Shown: piece by piece, positions 1 to 8,943 of the stretch
How positions within the stretch are numbered: position 1 is the first letter of the stretch
Layout of the letters: each line of letters starts with the position of its first letter
Position numbers and translations under genes: made by a program
Source of the DNA: Eutrigla gurnardus
Lineage: Eukaryota > Chordata > Actinopteri > Perciformes > Triglidae
DNA length: 64,000 nt
Reading direction: 5' to 3'
Assembly (NCBI GenBank): GCA_963514095.1
Contig: OY741282.1
Location: 20,309,102-20,373,101, forward strand
Notes under the pieces: generated by a model
Seen by the model: the letters and a program-made list of their open reading frames with translations, nothing else
Databases searched by the model: none
What the model was told of the DNA's origin: nothing

Positions 1-90
1 TCCCCACGTGGCCCTGGTGGAGCTAGCCGGTAATACACCGCTCAAGAGAAGAGTTCAATTTCGGCGTACGCCGACATCAATAACAAACAC

Positions 91-1185
91 ACTAGGCTCG
101 TTGGAGATGAACGCCTCCTCGCCTGGAAAGTAGACGAGAGCGGGCGGAGCAGCAGGAGGCGGAGCCTAAAAGCCGCGCGATTTGACAGGAAGTCTGTTGG
201 ACGCGATCTGTAGGCTATCTGTAGTTTGCGACCACAATCGAATTTATTTATATTTCTTCATAAATATCTGTGGAAATCAGAATCAGAATACTTTAGTAAC
301 CTCTCGGGAAAATGTGCAGCTGCAGTTGCTCCATAAGAGTCAGGAAATAAATAGTCAAATAAGTGTAAAAATATCAAATATAAATAATGCCAATAAATAT
401 TAGTAACGTATAAATATAATGTACCGATATAAAACACTATACGGTATAGTAGTGTATCTGCTGTTGATGTAGTATCATAAAATCTAGTGCATATTAGTAA
501 AGTTTGACAGTAATACTGTAGTAAAATGTATGCATTTGGGTTTTTTATGTCTGCCTCTTAAAGCACACCTCAGGGTAATTGCTTGTTTTAATAAGGTCTA
601 TTTAAATAACCTATTTTATTGGCGTCATTATGATTATTATTAATATTATCAACCACATAAGATGTTTGTTAACTGACGTAACTTTAATTTACTAGCATTA
701 AATATTAGACTCACGCAGGAAATTTGCATTTTCTACAAAACTAAGAGCCAATCAGCTCTTAGGTGAGGTGAGAGCCAGACGTTTCCCATCATGCCCCGGG
801 GCTTGCAGTCGGTTGAGAGCAACCTGGCTCTAAAAACTGCGGCCACCTTGATCTCATGAGATTATCGTTGCCCACGTGGTCATGACGTCAGAGCAAGTCG
901 GGATCAAGTCGGGATCAAGTCGAACACAAAACTAACTGGATGAATTAAAAAATAAGAAAGCCGCTAAAACCATTCAGTTATGCTCTATTTTTAATGTATT
1001 TATTTGATACTTCCCCTGGTTCTGTTCTTGACAAAAGTGTATTTTCTGTATTAATGACTCTGTTTGCTTTTTTTGCTGATTGTATCGTAAAGATTTAATA
1101 AAGATTAAATAATAAAAAAAACACCCAAAACTGATCGTCAGCGATCGATTCTGCGCAGGCCCGACTCATCTCCAACGAGCCTAGT
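91..1185. mobile_element. Candidate non-autonomous TIR element
   Basis: A perfect 20-bp inverted repeat lies at 91-110 and 1166-1185 (outer end ACTAGGCTCGTTGGAGATGA). The ~1.1 kb between holds no convincing coding sequence; it is AT-rich, has a short direct repeat of GGGATCAAGTC near 900-920 and an A-rich run near 1112-1122. I could not find a matching target-site duplication, so the superfamily is unassigned and the two arms could be a foldback rather than a transposon. Confidence 0.5.
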
Positions 1186-2429
1186 ATTTCGAGTTTCCAC
1201 AGCCACCATATCTCAGCCTGGAAACAAATTAGCTTGTGGTTGTTGTTTTATTCTATATCTTAACTATCTAAACCTCAACACAGTCCAGCTTATGTGAACT
1301 CAAGGTCAAGATCGCAGGTCTGTTATTATGTGTTGGTTTAGAAAAGGCTTCCCACTGGTGGTGGAAATGAAGAGTACGTTTTAACACCGTTGCTTTTCCC
1401 TCAGTTTTGTGTTTTTAATGTTTCAATTCATTTACGAGACGAATTCTCAGAGCCAGTTCAAAGTTGTTTTTCACATATTGTTTATCATGGCTGAACTGTG
1501 TCTTCTTTGTGAAGAATTAGTACAAGTTTAAGGTTGTTCTCAATGAACTTTATTTGCATGCGCTACAGACAAAATGGAAAAAAGAAACCCTTATAAAAGC
1601 AAGAGCTAGTAATATTGTAGCATCTACTGTAAACTACACACATTTCCTGTTGTCCATCTGGTATTAATATGCAATCGATTGCTGCATCTCAGTGTGACAT
1701 TATTACCTTAATTTAATAATATAGGCGACGTTTGAACTTTACTCACAATTTCAGTGAGTCAAGACTGCTCCATTACTATTCATGTCATTATTTTAACAAC
1801 CTGTTTTGCATGTTTATGTTGTTGATTATTCCAAAGTTTTGCACATTTGCTTGGAGCGGTGAATGTGAAGTCGGATTTACATTCTATGACCGTTGTTCTC
1901 AGCTTATCTTACCGACTTTTATTTGTTCTTCACTGAGATGAACAGATGACGTGGATAACAAGCCAACATTTGCATTTAAGGAAATGTTCATTAAAAGAAA
2001 GTCGGCGTTACGAACTTACGAACTGGAAGCATAGTGGCCACGACGATGATGATGACGACGACGCTGGCATGCCGATGGTTAGCAAAGTACAAAATCAACC
2101 ATCACCGCCATCTTAGTTTAGTGTGTTAGCATGTTGCTAATTAGCACTTCACAACTTGATTCGGTGTTAAAAGAAAATGACAACACCACAAATATACTCA
2201 CTGGATCCGAACTCATTCCAGGTCCCCCTTCCTTCTGAAATCAGGCTCAACATCAGTGTGGATTTATAACAACAGCACCATCATTCCAATTATTTTCATA
2301 AATAATTTAAAACATTTGAGTGGATCAGGTGGTGTAGGGAATAAAAAGAATAACTTCCAATCCTGAGCATAGCTAAAGTCTAGGATCTAGGATGGACAAA
2401 AGTGCCCGACTGCTGGGACTAAAAGAAGC
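1186..2429. other. 3' flank of the slc5a3-like gene, no gene seen
   Basis: AT-rich sequence beyond the stop codon of the minus-strand transporter. No coding sequence or RNA gene is recognised. TTTATT at about 1918-1923 would read AATAAA on the minus strand and could serve as a polyadenylation signal, but this is weak. A (GATGAC)-like trinucleotide patch occurs near 2043-2062. Confidence 0.5.
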
Positions 2430-4884
2430 CTAAACGGAGAAATAGATGAAGAGAAAGATGCTGATGGAGCAAATCACCACCAGAGCGGAGTTCAGGAGGA
2501 TTCTGGTCCGCGGAGGTTCGTGGAGACGCTCATCCATCATCTTCTCCCGTTCCTGGACTGAAATCACACAAGGTTCGGGCAGCTTCTCCTGGAAACCCAA
2601 GAAACAATCGAAAACCTTCTTACACCTCCCTCCCTCCAGTCCTGCTCCTCCATGGCAGCCTTCCTCCCCCTCCTCCCTCACTCCTCTCCCTTCTCCCCCT
2701 TCGACCATCTCATCTTGGCACCTTTCTTTATGGAGCAGACTGGTTTCATGTTGGATCTCAGGGTTTGGTAGCTTCAAAGCATCGGCGTCTTCTCCATCCT
2801 TCTCTTTTTCTTGCTGTTTAAGCCTCTTCCTGTTGTTCAGCCCCCACAGAGTCGTGGTCTTGATTTGTTCTGCACTCGGCGGCGGCGTGCAGAGACTCAC
2901 AACGACGGCCACCAACGGTTCTATTTTGTGGGTTTTCTCTCTGAACTGGGGCCATGATTAAGAGGGACGGCCGGGGGCATTCGTATTGTGCCGCTAGAGG
3001 TGAAATTCTTGGACCGGCGCAAGACGGACGAAAGCGAAAGCATTTGCCAAGAATGTTTTCATTAATCAATGACACCCAAAACAAGATAGCCGCCAGATAC
3101 ATGAAATGAACATCCTTGATGAAGGACGGCCGTTCGTCGGGCTGGTCACAGCGAGGCTCGCGGTAAACGAGGCCCAGAATCAGACGCAGCGCCCCGAGGA
3201 CGAAGCCGACCACGCCGCCCCAGAAGGCACCCGTCTCGTTGCAGCGGCGCCACAGGATGGCGAGCAGGAAGAGAGCGGCGACGGGGGGCGTCAGGTAATT
3301 CATCACTTCCACGATGTAGTAGTACATCTGGCCCCCCTGCATCTCCACGATGGCCGGCACCCAGGCAATGCTGATGATCACCATGACGACCACGAACAAC
3401 CTGCCGACGATCATCAGCTCCCTGGACGACGCCCGCGCCCGCAGCATCCTGTAGATGTCCAGCGTGAATATGGTGCTCGCCGAGTTGAAGATGGAGTCCA
3501 AGTCGCTCATCAGAGCCGCGATGACGACCGCCATCATGAGGCCGCGGAGGCCGACCGGCATCACCGACATGATGAGCCGCGGGTACGCCACGTTGCTGCA
3601 GCCTCTTGGCGAACCGCACACCTCCACGCAGTGCTCCGGGCTGATGCACGCCAACTCATCGGCAAACAAGATCCTGGAAATCATCCCTGGGGATCATCGA
3701 GGATGAATCAGTAATTTTAAGTTTTTATGTAGTTACTCAAACAGCAATTCGTGGTTCTACCTGGGAGGACGATGATGAACATGGGGAGGATTTTCAGAAA
3801 GCCGGCCATGATGGTGGAACCTTTGGCGTGGGCGATGTTCTTTGCTGCCAGAACCCGCTGGACGATCACCTGATCGGTGCACCAGTACCTGGAAGGAGAG
3901 GTTAACAGTCAACAGAGCCAGCAGGCATGACGTGTCTTTGTAGTGATCATCATCTCCTCCACGGAGTACCAAATAGAGACAGGAGTCTGGCCCAGTAAGA
4001 AACCGGGCCACGGCATGTCCGGATCCCTCGGGTGTCGAAGTATCTTCAGGGAATCTGGTTTCGGGTGGAGGTGGAGGTGGCAGGACTCGGAATACGTCAG
4101 GTTAGGTGAAGACAGCAAGATGGCCGTGATGTTGGGCGTGGCCTGCATGTACTTTGTCATCACCCCTTTGAATCAATTGAATTGACACAACGGTTCAGCA
4201 TCATATAGGAACGCAGGTTAATTGATCACACGGTGTTAAATCATAAAGACCTTGGAGTCCTCCCACTTTGAAGAGGCTGATGCCCATGAGGCAGAGCGCC
4301 CCGCCGATCATGAGGAAGGCCTGGAGCGTGTCCGTGTAGATGACGGCAACCAGGCCTCCGGTGACGGTCAGCAGCGCCGTCATGGCGATGAGGAGGATGA
4401 TTGACAGGTAGAGGTTCCACCCTAAGGATTCCTGGACGAACAAGGCCCCGGCGTAGAGGTCCACGGACAACTTGGTGACGATGTACAGGACGAGCGATAA
4501 CGCAGCGAAATACACCTTGAGTCTCCTCCCGCCGAAGCGCTTGGAGAGATACTCCGGCATGGTGTAGACGCCGCAGTGGATGTACACGGGGATGAACACC
4601 CAGCCCAACAGCTGCAGCAACAGCAGGGCGTTTATTTCCCACGCCGCCACGGCCAGCCCATTAGCGGCAGCGGATCCCGCCAGGCCGATGAAATGCTCGC
4701 TTCCTATGTTGCTGACGAACAGCGACGCTCCGACGGCCGCCCAGTTCATGTTGCGCCCGGCAAGGAAGTAGCCGTTCACCGTGCTCCGGTTGGCCTTCCG
4801 CATGGCGAAGAAACCCACCGCGAGCACCAGGATGAAGTAGACTCCCACCACGCTGATGTCCGCCGCCTCCATGGTGGCCGCCAT
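2430..4884 (-). CDS. slc5a3: Sodium/myo-inositol cotransporter (SMIT1-like), disrupted in the last exon
   Basis: The product resembles SLC5A3, a Na+-coupled myo-inositol importer of the plasma membrane used in osmotic balance. Minus-strand coding exons by GT-AG and phase: 4251-4884, 3970-4165, 3761-3888, 2430-3686. ATG at 4884 is followed by ADISVVGVYFILV, close to the SMIT1 start; a second ATG four codons on is possible. Family features seen: ASLFVSNIGSEHFIGLAGS in the first helices, the YAGALF segment, DQVIVQRVLAAKNIAHAKG (exon 3), and ALMSDLDSIFNSASTIFTLD with RCDQPDERP (exon 4). The end, IFLFIYFSV, matches the family's C terminus. Exon 4 is interrupted at 2916-3069 by an 18S rRNA fragment; the frame before it (to about 3070) and after it (from about 2915) differ, so translation would run to a wrong stop near 2818, losing the last helix and tail. 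No splice pair around the insert restores phase. Mammalian SLC5A3 has a single coding exon, so this multi-exon form is notable. Confidence 0.85.
2916..3069 (+). rRNA. Inserted fragment of nuclear 18S rRNA (partial)
   Basis: About 154 bp matches the highly conserved part of eukaryotic 18S rRNA around GGCATTCGTATTGTGCCGCT, GTGAAATTCTTGGACCGGCG and AAGCATTTGCCAAGAATG, ending at TTTTCATTAATCA. The match from about 2951 to 3069 looks near perfect; the first ~35 bp (from CGGTTCTATTTTGT) differ at several sites and carry an extra two bases. It lies antisense to slc5a3, within its last coding exon, with at most about one codon of the host lost. It is a fragment, not a functional rRNA gene. Identification rests on recognition of conserved 18S sequence; a template-mediated repair patch or an assembly error are the main alternatives for its origin. 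Confidence 0.88.
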
Positions 4885-5124
4885 GTTTGTTTTGGGGGGG
4901 TCTTCAACAGAACCGAGCAGAAGTCTGAGATGAATGTTCCTCGTTGTTCCTCAGCTTTGGGAAACAACGCAGGCTGCAAAACGGCGGTGAGAACCTCAAA
5001 AGGAAATGGTCATCTGGATCCTGCAACACAAATGTACAAACAAAATGATTCTTTCCAAAGATATTTCCTAATGTGTCTGTTAAGTACATGGAGTCGCCAA
5101 TAGCTTAACGCTCACTGCTTGCTT

Positions 5125-6519
5125 TGCTGGGAAGTTGGGAGCTGGTTCAGATCCAGAATTCAATGTAGTGAAGAAGATACTGGTCAGAGAACAACTTCCC
5201 AACACTCCCAGTATGAATGTGAGGAAGACGTACCGGGATAAGAAAATCAGGAATTTGTGGGGACTGTTCACACAAACTTTCAGCCAATCGTTGACGTCCA
5301 TTATACTTTGGTCCCGCCCTCTGAGCTGTCAATCACATGACGCTACCAAATTGCATTGCACGGCTTTTCACATAGACACAGGGTGCAGTCGAATAGTCAA
5401 AAAATAAGGTCCTAACTCCTATTCCTAACTCCTATTCCTTGACCTCTGGGGAAAACGTCACGGGGTTAAGGAAAGGCGATAGGAGAACGCAAAAGGACTT
5501 AGGAATAGTCGACCGCGGTGCTCAGAGAATCCGACCGGACTTTCACTAAGCTACGTCATTATATCGCGGCCGCTGATGATTGACAGCTGATGATCGGCAC
5601 CGGCGATTGACGTGCGTCTGCGCTGGAGAAACTACAATAATGGACTACAAAAAACGCGTCGTCCACTTCTCCCCATGTTGTTGGTTTTATCAACAGCTGG
5701 TTCACTGACCGGCTTCAGGTCCAGCATCTCCTCCTTCCTGTTTGACCGTTTGCTTTATTTACATTTCATTTGTGGTTTTAGTTTCGTTTTTGTCAAACAT
5801 TTGTAACATGATTGAAATAAATAAATAAAAAAAGCATTCAATTATTATCACTGTCCACACACATTTATCAACACTATTCCAATTACTACATGTCTGCATG
5901 AAAGTCATTGTTAAATATGCAAATACACATATCGTTTGTTTTCATGAACGGCCGAGGTGTGCGGCACTTTAAATGTTGCTCTCGCAAAGAATTGTGGGTC
6001 GGCGTAATCTCCTTTCCTATCGCATAGGAAGGTCCGTTGCATCCTATGCTAAAGGAGCTCTGAAAGGAAGCATTGGAGCTCCTTTCCTTTGCATTTAGAG
6101 AATCCGAACAGCTCTTATCATGGCGGCCACTTGTTTACTTCCGGGTCACTTCTTCAGTTAGGAACCTTCCTAAGCAAAAAAGACTATTCGACTGCACCCA
6201 ATGAATGGGAAGCGGGGAAACACTCCTCATTTGCATAAAGTTGAGGTCGAGTCTACTTTATACACACGCTGGGTGGTGCATTTAATCAATCAATAATTAG
6301 ATTTATTTTAAAACATGCTAAGATACAGTAATGCTAACCATAACCATAATGCTGCTTAATTTGATTGCATTATTAATTATTGTGTACGTAAACTAAAAGA
6401 CACTGAGGTAAAAGTGAACATTCATTCACATTCATACTGGGAGTGTTGGGAAGTTGTTCTCTGACCAGTATCTTCTTCTCTACATTGAATTCTGGATCTG
6501 AACCAGCTTCCCAGCAAAC
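5125..6519. repeat. ~100-bp inverted repeat pair upstream of slc5a3
   Basis: Sequence at about 5125-5222 (containing GATACTGGTCAGAGAACAAC) recurs in reverse complement at about 6428-6519 with only a few differences, including a small indel near the outer end of the left arm. The arms flank the MITE at 5381-6199 asymmetrically. They could be ends of an older foldback element or an inverted duplication of the gene's 5' flank. The right arm is followed at 6529-6537 by CAGGTGAGT, which looks like a plus-strand splice donor, but no exon can be supported. Confidence 0.65.
5381..6199. mobile_element. MITE with 18-bp TIRs, copy 1
   Basis: Perfect 18-bp terminal inverted repeats GGGTGCAGTCGAATAGTC lie at 5381-5398 and 6182-6199. 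The 819-bp element has no transposase ORF. Its inner right part (about 5990-6105) contains rather more than one reverse-complement unit of the 64-bp repeat that is tandemly expanded at 6810-7321, and 5855-5975 recurs inverted at 7322-7430. No clean target duplication was found, so the superfamily is open. Confidence 0.75.
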
Positions 6520-6809
6520 AGCTCAGCCGGCAGGTGAGTCTCGCGTTACAGTTTGTGAAGGTGTGCTGTACGTTAATTGATAAATTAATAATTTATATTG
6601 TATAAAAACTGCTTAAAATGTTTAATTATACATTAAAAAACACTTTAAAGTATTAGAATATTAGATAAATCATAATAAAAACATTTTGGAAAGCACAACT
6701 AAACTATTTAAAACAAGTATTCTATAAATTGCTGCAAAAAAACAAACAAAAAACAAACAAAATAAAAAAGTTTTTTTGTTTTAAATCTCATCCCTCTGTG
6801 TGTTCAATG
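6200..6809. other. AT-rich spacer
   Basis: Apart from the inverted-repeat arm near 6428-6519, this is AT-rich DNA without recognisable genes. A short A-rich simple repeat (CAAA/CAAAA type) lies near 6735-6780. Confidence 0.5.
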
Positions 6810-7321
6810 CTCCAATGATCCTTTCAGATCTCCTTTAGGATACAACAGACCTTCCTTCACCAAAGGAAAGGATCTCCAATGATCCTTTCAGATCTCCTTT
6901 AGGATACAACAGACCTTCCTTCACCAAAGGAAAGGATCTCCAATGATCCTTTCAGATCTCCTTTAGGATACAACAGACCTTCCTTCACCAAAGGAAAGGA
7001 GCTCCAATGATCCTTTCAGAGCTCCTTTAGGATACAACAGACCTTCCTTCACCAAAGGAAAGGATCTCCAATGATCCTTTCAGAGCTCCTTTAGGATACA
7101 ACAGACCTTCCTTCACCAAAGGAAAGGAGCTCCAATGATACTTTCACGTCTCCTTTAGGATACAACAGACCTTCCTTCACCAAAGGAAAGGAGCTCCAAT
7201 GATACTTTCACGTCTCCTTTAGGATACAACAGACCTTCCTATACAAAAGGAAAGGATCTCCAATGATCCTTTCAGATCTCCTTTAGGATACAACAGACCT
7301 TCCTATACAAAAGGAGTTAAA
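6810..7321. repeat. 64-bp minisatellite, eight units
   Basis: Eight tandem units of 64 bp start at 6810, 6874, 6938, 7002, 7066, 7130, 7194 and 7258. Each begins CTCCAATGAT and carries CTCCTTTAGGATACAACAGA and ACCTTCCTTCACCAAAGG. Units differ by a few bases (GATC/GAGC, GATCC/GATAC; the last two have ATACAAAAGG). The unit matches, in reverse complement, the inner part of the MITE at 5381-6199, so the array is an internal expansion in a second, inverted MITE copy. Confidence 0.92.
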
Positions 7322-7430
7322 GTGCCACACACCTCGGCCGTTCATGAAAACAAACCATATGCATATTTAACAATCACTTTCATGCAGACATATAGTAATT
7401 GGAGTTGTGTTGATAAATGTGTCTATTATA
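7322..7430 (-). mobile_element. Inverted remnant of MITE copy 2
   Basis: The stretch from GCCACACACCTCGGCCGTTC to about TGATAAATGTGT is the reverse complement of 5860-5970 in the first MITE with few changes. It directly follows the 64-bp array. Homology fades after about 7425; no terminal inverted repeat is visible there, so this copy is truncated. Confidence 0.75.
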
Positions 7431-8424
7431 AGTGAAGGAGTTGCATTCATGAAGGACCACAAGTTGCATTTATGGACAGTTTGCAGTCTTGGTTTTGGGA
7501 CACTCTGGTCTGAGTCTCATCAACGGCCCTAACTTTACCCTCAGGATCTACTTTTAACTCACATTCTTTGTATTATTATTTTATTTGAACATGTTCTCAT
7601 GTAACTTCCTTATTACACAGAGCTTTTGTCTTTTTCTTATTTCAGTCGTTTGATTTGAATCCACAGATTCTCTCATCTTGATCTTAATCAATTTCCGTTT
7701 GTAGAATATTATGCGTTACTCACTGCGTCTAGGCCGAGGTGAAGCTGACGATAAAATAGTGGCAAAAAGCCTCCGACCTTTATTTGGGTCCGCAGTGTCG
7801 GAGTTGCCCAGAGCCGAGATGCAGCCAGCGGACGCTTCTCTTCTTCCAAGCCTGTTGGTGACGCCGGATTCAATTCAATGGAGGTTCACTGCAGCAAAGT
7901 CAACATTTATACACGTTCACATGCATCATGCAGCCGTCTTCATCAGCTGGTCTGTGTATCTCTCAACATCACCCAAGAGCAAGCGTTATAAAGCGTTGAT
8001 GAATGGAAAATCACAGCTGCAGCATCATCATAGTTTATAATTCCTTAGTGGATTTAGCAGGAGCATTTTCTCCAACAATGAAGAAACAGTTTAATATGTT
8101 TTTTTATTTGTAATATGTTAAATACATTATGTTTTCTATTCTAATCTGTGTGTGCTCTGTGTTTCATGTTGATGGTTTTCACTGGACAGCAACTAGTTGC
8201 TCCAGTCACTAATGCATGTTCCTCAACACGACAAGGTTCAGTCTAAAGACAAAGCCATCCCGATATACTCCATTCATTTAAGTACATTTACACAAGCATT
8301 AATACATTTACAACAAGTACAAGGAGGAATGAACCTGACTGATTACAAACTGCAATGTTTTCATTCACATCTTTGCATTGACTCTGAATGTAATCACACC
8401 GCTTTGTGTTTGTTGTGAACAGTT
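7431..8424. other. 3' flank of the NLR gene, no gene seen
   Basis: Unique-looking sequence downstream (in gene direction) of the B30.2 exon. An open frame at 7711-8040 (109 codons) has no recognisable domain, and I do not call it a gene. AATAAA-type signals for the minus strand are not clear. Confidence 0.4.
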
Positions 8425-8943
8425 TCAGAGACACAGAGACACTGATGATCCAGACCAGACTCTAAACCCAGGATAAAGAGGTTCAGTGAATGTGGTGTTG
8501 ATGGTGTGGAGGTGGATCAGTTTGTCAGAGGAGACTCTGTAGAAGGTCAAGGTGCCAGCAGGACAGTCCAAGTACACTGCTACCACACCAGAGGAGGAGG
8601 AGGAGGAGGAGATGTATGTGTCTTTGTTTTTGTGCCAGACATAGTAACCACCAGCAGAACAACTCAGACTCCAGGACTGATCATTCCATCCAAACCCAGA
8701 GTCGTATCCTCTCCTCTTGATTCCTCTGTAACTCACTGATATATAAACATATCCTCTCCACTTGACCTCCCAGTAACAGCGACCAGTCAGACCATCTCTA
8801 CACAGCAGCTGAGGCTGTGAGACAAATCTGTCTGGATGATCTGGATATGACTGGTTCTTGTCCACATATGTCACCTTCCTGTTGGTGTTGTCCAGTTTGA
8901 GTTCTCTGCTGACTGTTTGTGTCCAGTTCCAGTTCACAGACAT
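8425..8943 (-). CDS. B30.2 (PRY-SPRY) exon of the NLR, with frameshift
   Basis: The exon begins after a CATCAG acceptor at 8944-8949 and ends at a TGA at 8425-8427. Residues read in the main frame include the PRY part (RELKLDNTNRKVTYVD, PDHPDRF) and the SPRY part (CRDGLTGRCYWEVKW, DQSWSLSC, VAVYLDCPAGTLTFYRV, PLYPGF). B30.2 domains bind protein ligands and close many fish NLRs. With the incoming phase from the 47-bp exon the first codons read YVCELELDTN, which matches the family; yet the PRY frame is another one. So about two bases are missing, or one added, near 8908-8922. The ATG at the exon start (8943) is fortuitous and only exists in the shifted frame. Confidence 0.85.
   Translation of the reverse strand: MSVNWNWTQTVSRELKLDNTNRKVTYVDKNQSYPDHPDRFVSQPQLLCRDGLTGRCYWEVKWRGYVYISVSYRGIKRRGYDSGFGWNDQSWSLSCSAGGYYVWHKNKDTYISSSSSSSGVVAVYLDCPAGTLTFYRVSSDKLIHLHTINTTFTEPLYPGFRVWSGSSVSLCL

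Noticed and set aside
2818..3684. A 288-codon frame taken as a complete protein
   Set aside because: It is slc5a3 exon 4 running out of frame through the 18S fragment; the end after position 3070 is not transporter sequence.
2446..3714. Plus-strand open frames of up to 202 codons opposite slc5a3
   Set aside because: They are complements of the GC-rich transporter exon and contain no domain.
7711..8040. 109-codon frame downstream of the NLR
   Set aside because: No recognisable domain, no splice or promoter context, and length within chance for this window.
8425..8943. B30.2 frame as a stand-alone gene starting with ATG
   Set aside because: The ATG coincides with the exon start after a splice acceptor and is in the shifted frame; the context is the last exon of the NLR.
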